DNA of 64,000 nucleotides from Collinsella sp. TM09-10AT (GCF_003436275.1 NZ_QSOP01000008.1:1-64000); one strand, 5' to 3'; counted from the stretch's first letter, positions 1-8,915 are shown. Made by a program: numbers and translations. Notes: generated by a model from the letters alone, not told the origin.

Positions 1-138
1 TTTCCCGGTTCGACGAACAGCCGATCGTGTCAAATTTGGTCTAACAGAGCCTTATTTTTTGGGCCTCGAAGGGTGGATTTCGCGCTTTTGGTAAAGAAAT
101 GAGTGCGTGTTTTGCCGTGCGCCGACATTGGCACAGAA

Positions 139-173
139 AAAGGGCCCGGAAGGCGAAGCCTTCCGGGCCCTTT
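139..173 (-). terminator. Intrinsic terminator of pyk
   Basis: A perfect 16-bp inverted repeat (139-154 with 158-173, GAA loop on the plus strand) is followed on the minus strand by a short T run. It sits about 30 bp past the pyk stop codon. Bases 1-138 hold no gene that I can support. Confidence 0.9.
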
Positions 174-201
174 GCAATGCAAGCATGCTTGCAAGTGCGA
201 T

Positions 202-1662
202 TTAGCGCACCTGAGCGACGTAAGCGACGTTGGTCGAGGAGACCTTGTCCTCGAGCTGAACACTCATGCGGGGATCGCCGGCGGTAGCGACGGTCAGATC
301 GCCGGCCTCGACGTAGCCGAGCTCCTTAGCGGTCTCGATCGCCTTGACGATCGTGCCGTTGACGGTGCCCTGGGTAATCTCGGCCTGGTGCGGGATAACG
401 CCCCAGTACATGATCATCTGCTGGACGGCCCACTCGTGGCGGGAGAACGCGCAGATCGGCATGTTGGGACGGAAGTGCGAGATCAGGCGTGCGGTACGAC
501 CGGTGGTCGTCGGCACGGTGATGCACTTGGCGCCAACGGTGGTGGCCATGTTCACAGCGGACATACCCACAACGTTGTTGACGACGCGGGTGCCGTGAGC
601 GTCGGCCGGAACCTCGAGCGGAGCGTGGGCCGGGAGGTACTTCTCGGTCTCGAGAGCAATGCTGGCCTGCATCTTAACGGCCTCGACCGGGTACTTACCG
701 GCAGCGGACTCGCCAGAGAGCATAACGGCGTCGGTGCCGTCGTAGATGGCGTTAGCAACGTCGGCAACCTCGGCGCGCGTCGGGCGCGGGTTCTGCTGCA
801 TGGAGTCGAGCATCTGCGTAGCGGTGATAACGGGCTTGTAGGCCGCGTTGCACTTGGCGATGATCTCCTTCTGGATGTGCGGAACGAGCTCGGGCTTGAT
901 CTCGATACCCAGGTCGCCACGGGCGACCATGATGCCGTCGGAAGCCTCGAGGATCTCGTCGAAGTTCTCGACGCCCAGGGCGCACTCGATCTTCGGGAAG
1001 ATCGTCACGTGCTCGCCACCGTTCTCGCGGCAAAGCTTGCGGATGCCGCGGACGGACTCGCCGTCACGGATGAAGGAAGCGGCGATGTAGTCGATGTTCT
1101 CGGTCAGGCCAAAGAGGATGTCCTGACGATCGCGCTCGGTGATGGCGGGCAGCGAGATGTTGACGTTGGGCATGTTGACGCCCTTGCGCTCGCCGATCAG
1201 GCCGTCGTTCTTAACGACGCAGGTCATGTCCTGGCCGCTGACGGACTCGACCTCGAGGGCAACCAGGCCGTCATCGATCAGGATGAGGGAGCCCTTCTCG
1301 ACCTCGGAAGGCAGAGCCAGGTAGTCGAGGGAGATGTGCTCAGCGGTGCCGTGGAAATCCTCGGACGTGGGCTGAGCGGTGACGACGATCTTATCGCCGG
1401 TCTTGACGGCAACCTTCTTGCCGTCGACCAGAAGGCCGGTGCGGACCTCGGGGCCCTTGGTGTCGAGCAGGATGCCGACAGGCAGACCGAGCTCCTTGGA
1501 AATACGGCGGACGCGCTCGATGCGACCGTGGTGCTCGTCGTAGGATCCGTGCGAGAAGTTAAAACGGGCGACGTTCATGCCCGCCTTGATCATCTCGCGG
1601 ATGGTCTCGTCGCTATCGCAGGCGGGACCCATGGTGCATACAATCTTGGTGCGCTTGTACAT
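202..1662 (-). CDS. pyk: Pyruvate kinase
   Basis: This 486-aa protein transfers phosphate from phosphoenolpyruvate to ADP, the last step of glycolysis, in the cytoplasm. Family motifs are all present: KIVCTMGPA at the N-terminus, NFSHGSYDEH, the DTKGPEVRTG segment, MVARGDLGIEI, TATQMLDSM and the MLSGESAAGKYPVEAV stretch. Length fits the standard enzyme with A, B and C domains and no extra C-terminal PEP-utiliser domain. The ATG start has a GGAGGT ribosome site seven bases upstream. It is a single-gene unit with its own terminator and is divergent from the P-type ATPase gene. Confidence 0.97.
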   Translation of the reverse strand: MYKRTKIVCTMGPACDSDETIREMIKAGMNVARFNFSHGSYDEHHGRIERVRRISKELGLPVGILLDTKGPEVRTGLLVDGKKVAVKTGDKIVVTAQPTSEDFHGTAEHISLDYLALPSEVEKGSLILIDDGLVALEVESVSGQDMTCVVKNDGLIGERKGVNMPNVNISLPAITERDRQDILFGLTENIDYIAASFIRDGESVRGIRKLCRENGGEHVTIFPKIECALGVENFDEILEASDGIMVARGDLGIEIKPELVPHIQKEIIAKCNAAYKPVITATQMLDSMQQNPRPTRAEVADVANAIYDGTDAVMLSGESAAGKYPVEAVKMQASIALETEKYLPAHAPLEVPADAHGTRVVNNVVGMSAVNMATTVGAKCITVPTTTGRTARLISHFRPNMPICAFSRHEWAVQQMIMYWGVIPHQAEITQGTVNGTIVKAIETAKELGYVEAGDLTVATAGDPRMSVQLEDKVSSTNVAYVAQVR

Positions 1663-1725
1663 TCAGACCTCCATCTGACATCGTCTTGCGCTGATAGATA
1701 AACCATAAGAAATAAAACCGAAATG

Positions 1726-1731
1726 ATTATA
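1726..1731 (-). promoter_or_regulatory. Probable -10 box of the pyk promoter
   Basis: TATAAT on the minus strand lies about 65 bp upstream of the pyk ATG. No good -35 hexamer is visible, so the call rests on the perfect -10 match in an AT-rich stretch. The remainder of 1740-1950 is AT-rich relative to the window and holds only an unconvincing short frame. Confidence 0.45.
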
Positions 1732-1956
1732 ACGAAATGCCGACCGAATACCCCAAAAAATCGACCGTATGCCGAAATGGAAGTTCATTTTTTGCGAGAA
1801 AAACGGTATATGAAAAATCTTTACCAACCGCTCTAACCGCTGCTATCTGGGCGATATTTCAGTTTGACGATGTGCCGAAGAAAAAACGTTTTATCAATCT
1901 TGAGCATCACACCGTCTGCACCGTTGCGTCTGTGCCGTGTTTCCAGATGGAATGTT

Positions 1957-1986
1957 TTGGCTAGACGCGTCGCTTTGGGGTACCAT
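1957..1986 (+). promoter_or_regulatory. Probable promoter of the P-type ATPase gene
   Basis: TTGGCT (1957-1962), an 18-bp spacer and TACCAT (1981-1986) would place the transcript start near 1993. The first leader hairpin begins at 1996, so a transcript from this site would contain the leader structure almost exactly. Confidence 0.5.
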
Positions 1987-1992
1987 AGCTCC

Positions 1993-2104
1993 ACTATCAA
2001 CTGCCGCTCAGCACGGCAGCCTTGATGAGCCCTTGCCCTTCTCCTGGGAATTATGATCGGGCATCAATCTGCTGAGTGGCCCGAATCCCAGGAGGGGACT
2101 CTAT
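1993..2104 (+). promoter_or_regulatory. Structured leader RNA with two loop-complementary hairpins
   Basis: Hairpin 1 pairs 1996-2000 with 2022-2026 and CTGCCG (2001-2006) with CGGCAG (2014-2019), leaving the 7-nt loop CTCAGCA (2007-2013). Hairpin 2 pairs CTCCTGGGA (2041-2049) with TCCCAGGAG (2086-2094) and CGGGC (2058-2062) with GCCCG (2079-2083). Its loop holds TGCTGAG (2070-2076), the exact complement of loop 1, so a 7-bp loop-loop contact is possible. The 3' arm of hairpin 2 overlaps the Shine-Dalgarno sequence AGGAGGGG (2090-2097) of the ATPase gene. The structure is seen in the sequence; regulation of translation, and any ligand, are inference. It does not show the conserved core of the yybP-ykoY manganese riboswitch. 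Confidence 0.6.
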
Positions 2105-4786
2105 ATGCAAAAGGAATACCTGTCCGCCGCGGCGGAGGTGCTCAGCGACCAAGGTGTCGATGAGAACCTCGGCCTGAGCAACGACGAGGCGTCTTCGCGC
2201 CTCGCCAAGACAGGCCCTAACAAGCTCGAGGAAGCCGAGAAGACACCGCTGTGGAAGCGTTTCTTTGAGCAGATGGCCGACCCCATGGTCATCATGCTGA
2301 TCGTTGCCGCCGTCATCAGTGCGCTCACGGGCATGGTCAAGGGCGAGCCCGACTTTGCCGATGTTGCCATCATCATGTTCGTCGTTATCGTCAACTCGGT
2401 GCTGGGCGTGGTCCAGGAAGCCAAGAGCGAGGAGGCCCTCGAGGCCCTGCAGGAGATGAGTGCGGCGCAGTCCAAGGTGCTACGCGACGGCAAGCTCGTG
2501 CACCTGCCGAGCGCCGAGCTCGTGCCCGGCGACGTGATCATGCTCGAGGCGGGCGACTCCGTCCCGGCCGACTGCCGCGTGCTCGAGAGCGCCACGATGA
2601 AGATCGAAGAGGCCGCGCTCACCGGCGAGTCCGTGCCCGTCGAGAAGCATGCCAACGTGATCGAGCTCGCCGCCGGCACCGACGACGTGCCGCTCGGCGA
2701 CCGTAAGAACATGTGCTATATGGGCTCCACCGTCGTGTACGGCCGTGGTCGCGCCGTCGTGGTCGGCACCGGCATGAACACCGAGATGGGTAAGATCGCC
2801 GGCGCCCTGGCCGAGGCCAAGGAGGAGCTCACGCCGTTGCAGGTGAAGCTCGCCGAGCTCAGCCGCATCCTTACCATTATGGTGATCGTCATCTGCGTCG
2901 TCATCTTTGGCGTTGACATCCTCCGCCACGGCGTGGGCAATGTCCTCACCGACCCGACTGCCCTGCTCGACACCTTTATGGTTGCCGTCTCGCTCGCCGT
3001 CGCCGCCATCCCCGAGGGCCTTGTTGCCGTCGTGACCATCGTCCTTTCGCTTGGCGTGACCAAGATGGCCAAGCGCCAGGCGATTATCCGCAAGCTCTCT
3101 GCTGTCGAGACCCTTGGCTGCACACAGACCATCTGCTCCGACAAGACCGGCACCCTTACCCAGAATAAGATGACCGTCGTCAAGCACGAGCTCGCTGCGC
3201 CCAAGGAGAAGTTCCTGGCAGGTATGGCGCTGTGCTCCGATGCTCAGTGGGACGAGGAGCTGGGCGAGGCCGTGGGCGAGCCGACTGAGTGCGCGCTCGT
3301 CAACGATGCCGGCAAAGCTGGTCTCACTGGCCTGACTGCCGAGCATCCGCGCGTGGGCGAGGCCCCGTTTGACTCGGGCCGTAAGATGATGTCCGTGGTC
3401 GTCGAGACCCTGGACGGCGAGTATGAGCAGTACACCAAGGGCGCGCCCGACGTGGTGATCGGCCTGTGCACCCACATCTACGAGGGCGATAAGGTCGTCC
3501 CGCTGACCGAGGAGCGTCGTTCCGAGCTCGTGGCCGCCAACAAGGCCATGGCCGACGAGGCCCTGCGCGTGCTGGCGCTGGCAAGCCGCACTTACACCGA
3601 GGTCCCGAGCGACTGCAGTCCCGCTGCGCTCGAGCACGACCTGGTCTTCTGCGGCCTGTCCGGCATGATCGACCCTGTCCGTCCCGAGGTGGCCGACGCC
3701 ATCCGCGAGGCCCACGATGCCGGTATTCGCACTGTCATGATTACGGGCGACCACATTGACACCGCCGTGGCCATCGCCAAGCAGCTGGGCATCGTCGCCG
3801 ATCGCAGCCAGGCCATTACCGGTGCCGACCTCGACCGCATGAGCGACGAGGAGCTCGACGCGCACATCGAGGACTACGGCGTGTACGCCCGCGTCCAGCC
3901 CGAGCATAAGACCCGCATCGTCGAGGCTTGGAAGTCGCGCGACCAGATTGTGGCCATGACGGGCGACGGCGTCAACGACGCCCCGTCCATTAAGCGCGCC
4001 GACATCGGCGTTGGCATGGGCATCACCGGCACTGATGTCACCAAGAACGTCGCCGACATGGTGCTCGCCGACGACAACTTCGCCACCATCATCGGCGCCT
4101 GCGAAGAGGGCCGTCGCATCTACGACAACATCCGCAAGGTCATCCAGTTCCTGCTCTCGGCCAACCTTGCCGAGGTGTTCTCGGTGTTTATCGCCACGCT
4201 CATCGGCTTTACCATCTTCCAGCCGGTGCAGCTGCTGTGGGTGAACCTGGTTACCGACTGCTTCCCCGCGCTTGCGCTGGGCATGGAGGATGCCGAGGGC
4301 GACATCATGAAGCGCAAGCCGCGCAACGCCAAGGACGGTGTCTTTGCCGGACATATGGGTCTGGACTGCGTGGTCCAGGGCCTAATCATCACCGCGCTGG
4401 TGCTGGCGAGCTTCTTTGTGGGCGTGTACTTTGACATGGGCTACATCCACATCGCCGATATGATCGCCGGCAATGCCGACGAGGAAGGCGTGATGATGGC
4501 GTTCATCACGCTCAACATGGTCGAGATCTTCCACTGCTTTAACATGCGCAGCCGTCGCACGTCGCTGTTTAAGATGAAGAAGCAGAACAAGTGGCTGTGG
4601 GCTTCCGCCGCGCTGGCACTGGTGCTGACGGTGATCGTGACCGTGCAGCCGACGCTTGCCGAGATGTTCTTTGGCCCCGTGACGCTTGAGCTCAAGGGCG
4701 TTGTCGCTGCCCTGGGCCTGGCCTTCCTGATCATCCCGCTGATGGAGATCTACAAGGCGATCATGCGCGCGGTCGAGAAGGAGTAA
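2105..4786 (+). CDS. P-type ATPase, type IIA Ca2+-class
   Basis: This 893-aa membrane protein couples ATP hydrolysis to cation export. The phosphorylated Asp is D346 in DKTGTLTQNKM; TGES (173-176), MTGDGVNDAPS (about 618-628) and the ITGDHIDTA segment complete the actuator, P and N domains. Residues matching both Ca2+ sites of the SERCA family are present: E304 in TM4 (PEGL), N687/E690 in TM5 and N714/T717/D718 in TM6. Ten membrane segments fit the length. Substrate is therefore probably Ca2+, though Mn2+ cannot be excluded. The gene stands alone behind a structured leader that can cover its ribosome site, suggesting translational control. Confidence 0.93.
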   Translation: MQKEYLSAAAEVLSDQGVDENLGLSNDEASSRLAKTGPNKLEEAEKTPLWKRFFEQMADPMVIMLIVAAVISALTGMVKGEPDFADVAIIMFVVIVNSVLGVVQEAKSEEALEALQEMSAAQSKVLRDGKLVHLPSAELVPGDVIMLEAGDSVPADCRVLESATMKIEEAALTGESVPVEKHANVIELAAGTDDVPLGDRKNMCYMGSTVVYGRGRAVVVGTGMNTEMGKIAGALAEAKEELTPLQVKLAELSRILTIMVIVICVVIFGVDILRHGVGNVLTDPTALLDTFMVAVSLAVAAIPEGLVAVVTIVLSLGVTKMAKRQAIIRKLSAVETLGCTQTICSDKTGTLTQNKMTVVKHELAAPKEKFLAGMALCSDAQWDEELGEAVGEPTECALVNDAGKAGLTGLTAEHPRVGEAPFDSGRKMMSVVVETLDGEYEQYTKGAPDVVIGLCTHIYEGDKVVPLTEERRSELVAANKAMADEALRVLALASRTYTEVPSDCSPAALEHDLVFCGLSGMIDPVRPEVADAIREAHDAGIRTVMITGDHIDTAVAIAKQLGIVADRSQAITGADLDRMSDEELDAHIEDYGVYARVQPEHKTRIVEAWKSRDQIVAMTGDGVNDAPSIKRADIGVGMGITGTDVTKNVADMVLADDNFATIIGACEEGRRIYDNIRKVIQFLLSANLAEVFSVFIATLIGFTIFQPVQLLWVNLVTDCFPALALGMEDAEGDIMKRKPRNAKDGVFAGHMGLDCVVQGLIITALVLASFFVGVYFDMGYIHIADMIAGNADEEGVMMAFITLNMVEIFHCFNMRSRRTSLFKMKKQNKWLWASAALALVLTVIVTVQPTLAEMFFGPVTLELKGVVAALGLAFLIIPLMEIYKAIMRAVEKE

Positions 4787-4798
4787 GTTAACCTGTCC

Positions 4799-4887
4799 GG
4801 GCCCGCCCCTGCGTGTTTTCTTCTTCGCTGGTCCTCGCGCTTCGCGCTGCGGGATCGCTCAGAAGAAAACACTCCCAGGGTGGGCCC
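4799..4887 (+). repeat. Long imperfect inverted repeat E1
   Basis: GGGCCCGCCC (4799-4808) faces GGGTGGGCCC (4878-4887), and a perfect 12-bp arm (4813-4824 with 4861-4872) lies inside. The apical region carries GTCCTCGCGC and CTGCGGGA, resembling the internal-loop motif of the larger repeats at 57.1 and 59.7 kb. It lies just after the ATPase stop and may end its transcript. Confidence 0.7.
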
Positions 4888-5121
4888 TACGGTATCCTTA
4901 CTGGCTTTTCTCCCGCGCGGATGAAAAAGGGCTGAGGGAAAGAAGGTGAGCGGCCGAGCAATTGCTCGGCCGCTCGTTTTGAATAAAGGATGTGCCCTTT
5001 GGAAACCCCTCTCGGCGGGCGGGCCCTGCGGTGACGTTGCTGACTTTTCTCCCGTGTGGATGATAAAGGCTGAGGGAAAGTGTGTGAGTCGGTCGAGCAT
5101 TTGCTCGACCGACTCTTTTTT
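4878..5121 (+). repeat. Two tandem diverged ~100-bp units, each ending in a terminator hairpin
   Basis: Unit A (4878-4980) and unit B (5014-5121) align over their whole length: each begins GGGYGGGCCCTRCGGT, continues through CTTTTCTCCC and GCTGAGGGAAAG, and ends in a GAG...CTC hairpin plus T run (4948-4975; 5086-5115). The hairpin stems differ by a compensated change (CGGCCG/CGGCCG in A, CGGTCG/CGACCG in B). Unit B ends 49 bp before the rsgA start. No gene is seen between 4787 and 5169. Confidence 0.75.
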
Positions 5122-5169
5122 GTGGGAAAATACCTGCTCAGTTGTGATTTTTGGTGCTGGGAGGCGTTT

Positions 5170-6354
5170 GTGGCTAAGGCTAAGGCTAAGGCGAAGAAAA
5201 AGACGACGGGGGCGCGGGCTAAGCGTGATCGTCGTCGGAAGCTCGCGACCGAACCCCCTGCATCTGCTGAGGAGTTGCTGGCGAGTGTACCGGGGCTTGA
5301 CGCGCTGCAGGATGTTCCGGCGTTTGATGACCTGCCGGTCGATGAAGCTCAGCAGGCTGCCTTTGATGATTTCTGCGCACATGCCGAGGAGCCCGAGCAG
5401 ATGCAGCTTGGCGCCGTGGTGCGCCTGGACCGCGGGTTTCCGCTGGTGGCGACTGCCGATGACACGTTTCGTGCCGAGCATGCCGTGGGGTTTGCCAAGT
5501 CGCGCGGCGAGGATGAGGTCCTGCTGCCTGCCGTGGGCGACCGTGTGGCGGTGCGCCGCGCTCCCGGGCACGATATGGGCGTGATTGAGTGCGTGCTGCC
5601 GCGCCGTACGAGTTTTGAGCGCTGGCGCGGACGCGCTCGCGGTGAGCGTCAGGTGCTCTGCTCCAACGTGGATAGCGTGCTGATCGTGCAGGCGCTCGGT
5701 GCCGGCGAGGTGCTGCTCGACCGCGTGGCGCGCTCGCTGGTGTTGGCGCTCGACTGCGATGCCGAACCGGTGGTGGTACTCACCAAAGCTGACCGCTGCG
5801 ATGCCGGGGAGCTCGAGCGCGATCTAGACCGCGTGCGCCGCCTGGTGGGTCCGGACGTGCGCGTGATCGTGACGTCCTCTGCCGAGGGCCGCGGCCTGGA
5901 CGAGGTCCGTGCCTGCGTGCCTGCCGGGAGCTGCGCCATGATTCTGGGCGAGTCGGGTGCCGGCAAGTCGACGCTGCTCAATGCGCTGCTGGGCCACGAT
6001 ACGTTGGCGACCGGCGGTGTGCGCGAACGCGACGACCAGGGCCGTCACACTACCGTCGCGCGCGTGATGGTAGCGCTGCCGGGCGACGCCGGCGTGATCG
6101 CCGATGCCCCGGGCCTGCGCAGCTTACCGCTCGTGGGTCACGAGCGGGGTCTGGCGCGCGCCTTCCCCGAGATTGTCGAGGCATCGCGCGCGTGCCGGTT
6201 TGGCGATTGCACGCATACCCATGAGCCGGGTTGCGCCGTTCGCGAGGCCGAGGACGCCGGGCAGATCGACAGTCTGCGTTTGGAAACGTTCCAAAACCTG
6301 GCGTCATCCATGCGCGTGAGTGCTCAAATGCTCGATCCCGATGTCCATCTGTAA
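5170..6354 (+). CDS. rsgA: Ribosome small-subunit-dependent GTPase A
   Basis: This 394-aa circularly permuted GTPase acts in late 30S subunit maturation. After a Lys-rich N-terminus and an OB-fold region come the G4 motif TKAD (205-208), the P-loop GESGAGKST (260-268) and G3 DAPG (312-315), the permuted order typical of the family. The C-terminal zinc site is C342, C347, H349 and C355. I chose GTG at 5170, five bases after GGGAGG; the frame stays open to 5080, but that extension runs through the terminator hairpin of the preceding repeat. It appears monocistronic. Confidence 0.95.
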   Translation: MAKAKAKAKKKTTGARAKRDRRRKLATEPPASAEELLASVPGLDALQDVPAFDDLPVDEAQQAAFDDFCAHAEEPEQMQLGAVVRLDRGFPLVATADDTFRAEHAVGFAKSRGEDEVLLPAVGDRVAVRRAPGHDMGVIECVLPRRTSFERWRGRARGERQVLCSNVDSVLIVQALGAGEVLLDRVARSLVLALDCDAEPVVVLTKADRCDAGELERDLDRVRRLVGPDVRVIVTSSAEGRGLDEVRACVPAGSCAMILGESGAGKSTLLNALLGHDTLATGGVRERDDQGRHTTVARVMVALPGDAGVIADAPGLRSLPLVGHERGLARAFPEIVEASRACRFGDCTHTHEPGCAVREAEDAGQIDSLRLETFQNLASSMRVSAQMLDPDVHL

Positions 6355-6372
6355 TTGATTTTTCCTATGACT

Positions 6373-6406
6373 GCCGTCTCCCAACTGTTCGGGAGACGGC
6401 TTTTTT
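6373..6406 (+). terminator. Intrinsic terminator of rsgA
   Basis: A perfect 10-bp stem (6373-6382 with 6391-6400) is followed by six T residues, 18 bp after the rsgA stop codon. Confidence 0.92.
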
Positions 6407-6444
6407 GCTGCGGAAAAGCCTCGAAACATGCAGTTTGCTGACGT

Positions 6445-6496
6445 GCTGACCAAAACCTTGCCACGAGCTTGACGGGCTGGTCAGCTTTTGGTCAGC
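6445..6496 (+). promoter_or_regulatory. Three GGTCAGC/GCTGACC half-sites upstream of the Tad operon
   Basis: GCTGACCAAAA (6445-6455) is mirrored by TTTTGGTCAGC (6486-6496), and another GGTCAGC lies at 6479-6485. The cluster is about 110 bp before the first Tad gene and could be an operator; no promoter hexamers are convincing. The rest of 6407-6606 shows nothing else. Confidence 0.35.
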
Positions 6497-6606
6497 GATT
6501 GGTTTGACATCGAAAACCAAGATTGCGATTGCGCCGCTTTGCACTCTGACCGCCCAGACAATGGTGGTACGGGCATTCGCCCGGCACTGCCATGAGAGGA
6601 GCGGCC

Positions 6607-7266
6607 GTGAACAAGAGCAAGCGCATCGCCATCAGTCTGGTCGCGGGCGTGCTCGCTGCTCTGCTCTGCATGGTTTACGGCTCATCGATCCGCTCACAAG
6701 CCGAACAGGTCCAGGCTGAGACCTTGGCCAAGTACGGTGGCGATCGCGTCGAGGTATGCGTCGCGGCGCGCGATATCGATGTGGGCGAGACCCTCGATGA
6801 GACCAATGTCATAACCCAGGAGTGGCTGACGAGTCTGCTGCCGCGTGACGCGGCGACCGAGCTGCGCCAGGTGCGCGGCGACGTGACGACTTCGCGTATT
6901 CCCAAAAACGCCGTGATCTGCAATGTCTACACCAAGGTCGAGAGCCGCAAGCTCGAGGTGCCTAAGGGCAAGGTCGCCGTTTCGGTGGCGGTCGATGCCG
7001 AGCACTCGGTCGGCGGTGCCACGGGCGTGGGCAGCTACGTGGACGTGTACGTGCAAAAGGACGGCGTGACCGATCGGCTGTGCGGCGCGCACGTGATCGA
7101 TACCAGTGAGGATTCCGGTGCCACGCGCGAGGGCAAGATCGAATGGGTGACGCTGGCGGCTGACCCCGAAGACGTCAAGGAACTGCTGGGAGCCTCGGGC
7201 AAGGGAACGGTCAGCTTGACGATTCCCGCCACGGCGCGCGGCAAAAAGAGCGGAGGCGACGAGTGA
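6607..7266 (+). CDS. cpaB: Flp pilus assembly protein CpaB/RcpC-like (SAF domain)
   Basis: A 219-aa protein with one N-terminal membrane helix (about residues 7-25) followed by an SAF-type domain containing VCVAARDIDVGETL and the SRIPKNAVI segment, as in CpaB/RcpC. In Gram-negatives CpaB works with the secretin; here, in a Gram-positive-type locus with no secretin, it is probably an envelope-side assembly factor. I chose GTG at 6607 (MNKSKRIAISL), eight bases after GAGAGG, over an upstream ATG. It is the first gene of the Tad operon and overlaps tadZ. Confidence 0.85.
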   Translation: MNKSKRIAISLVAGVLAALLCMVYGSSIRSQAEQVQAETLAKYGGDRVEVCVAARDIDVGETLDETNVITQEWLTSLLPRDAATELRQVRGDVTTSRIPKNAVICNVYTKVESRKLEVPKGKVAVSVAVDAEHSVGGATGVGSYVDVYVQKDGVTDRLCGAHVIDTSEDSGATREGKIEWVTLAADPEDVKELLGASGKGTVSLTIPATARGKKSGGDE

Positions 7267-8915
7267 TGAAGGCGATCTGGCTTGCGTGCTGCGCGTGCGG
7301 CGATTACGGGCTGTTGCAGCGGGAAGTCGAGGGCCGTGATGCGGGTGCACAGGTGCTTCGCGTGGGTGACCTGGACGGGCTGGTTTCCATGGCGCGGGCG
7401 TTTCCGTCGCGCCGCGGGGCTGCCATCATCGCGGCGTCTCTGTTTGATACCGAAGATGTGCGCAAGACTGTTGCGCGCCTGACGGCCGAAGGCCGCGTGA
7501 GTCGCGTGGTCGTGTTGATAGAAGCGCTCGATCCGTCGGATATCGAGGGGCTGTTTCGCGCGGGGGCGACCGAGGTCATCGCTGCACACAGTATATGCGG
7601 CAACGGGCGCGCGGGCGAGGGAGCGGTTGATTCCGATCGGCGCATGACGATTGAGCCCGATGCTTTTGTTGATAGGGAACCCGGGGCGCCTCGCGCTACA
7701 AGAGGCCCGCGTGTTGATGATTATGGAAAAGCGGAAGCCGAGCATGGTCGGCGCCCCCGGAACCCCCTTGTATACGATGACGCTGGAGGGCCGGCGCAGC
7801 ATGCTGGCGACTCCCCGGCAGTAGATATGGGATACGTGCACGGCGTGAATCTGGCGGATGAACTCGACGAAGTTGAGGGCCTTGCCGGGTGCGGCGAGTT
7901 GTCGCTGATGCAGCATGAGCAGATTGCGCAGAACGAGCCTGCCTCGCAGACCGAACAAGCAGCCATGCCGGCTTGGACGCAGCACGTGGTTGCGGCGGGG
8001 GAGACGGGGGCGCTGCCACCGACGCCCGCCCCGCCGCCTCCGATGCCGCCGGCAGACGCTACCGCTCCGCCGCATCGAGCTCCAGTCATCTGCGCTATTT
8101 CGGGTTCGGGCGGTTGCGGCAAGTCGACGATCGTTGCCACCATGGCACACACATCGTCGCTGTTGGGCTTGCGTGCCGCCGTGCTCGACCTGGACCTGAT
8201 GTTTGGAAACCTTTACGACTTGTTAGGCGTCGATGCTCCGCGCGATATGGCGGCACTTATCGAGCCGTCGGCGGCGGGCATGCTCACCGAGCCGGATATC
8301 GTAGCCGCTTCGATGCGCGTGGCGCCGGGCGTTACGCTCTGGGGTCCCGTCGCGGCGCCCGAGCAAGCCGAGCTCATGGCACGTCCGGTGGAGCTACTGC
8401 TTGATGTTCTGCGTCGCGAATCCGACGTGGTCTTTATCGATACCTCGGTCTTTTGGGGCGACGCCGTGGCGGCTGCGGTGGCGGCGAGCGACCGTTGCCT
8501 GGTCGTTGGCGATGCGGCGGTGTCGTCCGCGGCATCGGCATCGCGCGTCATTGAACTGGCAGGTCGAGTAGGTGTGCCGCGCACGCGCATGAGCGCCGTG
8601 TTCAACCGGTTCGGTGCGCGCGGGGCAGACGAGGACGTCGCCATGCGCTTTGAGATTGCCTGTGCGTTAAGCTCCAAGATTCGTATCGCCGATGGCGGGC
8701 AGGATCTCGCCGCGCTCATGGCGTTTGGGCGCGCTGACGAGGCAGTGGGGCAGACCAGCGCTTTTGCGACTAGCGTGCGCGAGGCCACGCGCGAGATGCT
8801 CGTGGAACTGGGGTGCGCCGTCGGCCCTTGGAGCGATATGGTCGCCGACCGTGCAACGCGCACCGAACGCCCGCGTATCCGCCTTCCCTGGTCGCGCGAG
8901 GGTGATCAGCGATGA
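7263..8915 (+). CDS. tadZ: TadZ/CpaE-like pilus localisation ATPase
   Basis: This 550-aa cytoplasmic protein has an N-terminal receiver-like domain (about 1-110), a long low-complexity Pro/Ala/Gln-rich linker (about 130-270) and a C-terminal MinD/ParA ATPase. The P-loop is SGSGGCGKST (280-289), followed by AAVLDLDLMFGN. The signature lysine at the start of the deviant Walker motif is replaced by Ser. TadZ proteins place the pilus machine in the cell. GTG 7263 and ATG 7266 are both possible starts, 6 and 9 bases after GGAGG. The gene overlaps cpaB and tadA by four bases each, showing translational coupling. Confidence 0.87.
   Translation: MMKAIWLACCACGDYGLLQREVEGRDAGAQVLRVGDLDGLVSMARAFPSRRGAAIIAASLFDTEDVRKTVARLTAEGRVSRVVVLIEALDPSDIEGLFRAGATEVIAAHSICGNGRAGEGAVDSDRRMTIEPDAFVDREPGAPRATRGPRVDDYGKAEAEHGRRPRNPLVYDDAGGPAQHAGDSPAVDMGYVHGVNLADELDEVEGLAGCGELSLMQHEQIAQNEPASQTEQAAMPAWTQHVVAAGETGALPPTPAPPPPMPPADATAPPHRAPVICAISGSGGCGKSTIVATMAHTSSLLGLRAAVLDLDLMFGNLYDLLGVDAPRDMAALIEPSAAGMLTEPDIVAASMRVAPGVTLWGPVAAPEQAELMARPVELLLDVLRRESDVVFIDTSVFWGDAVAAAVAASDRCLVVGDAAVSSAASASRVIELAGRVGVPRTRMSAVFNRFGARGADEDVAMRFEIACALSSKIRIADGGQDLAALMAFGRADEAVGQTSAFATSVREATREMLVELGCAVGPWSDMVADRATRTERPRIRLPWSREGDQR

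Noticed and set aside
103-1701. 532-aa plus-strand open frame opposite pyk
   Set aside because: It is the antisense shadow of a well-conserved pyk gene, has no ribosome site and no recognisable domain.
1737-1964. 75-aa frame between pyk and the ATPase gene
   Set aside because: Poor ribosome site, base composition unlike coding DNA here, and overlap with the pyk promoter region.
1993-2104. Known manganese (yybP-ykoY) riboswitch in the ATPase leader
   Set aside because: The conserved L1 and L3 core sequences of that class are not seen, and the fold is two linked hairpins rather than a docked three-way junction.
2480-4354. 624-aa minus-strand frame inside the ATPase gene
   Set aside because: High-GC codon bias leaves the opposite strand open; the protein is low-complexity (His, Asp, Gly, Leu) and matches nothing.
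5080-5169. N-terminal extension of rsgA
   Set aside because: It would run through a terminator hairpin; GTG 5170 has a strong ribosome site and fits the family.
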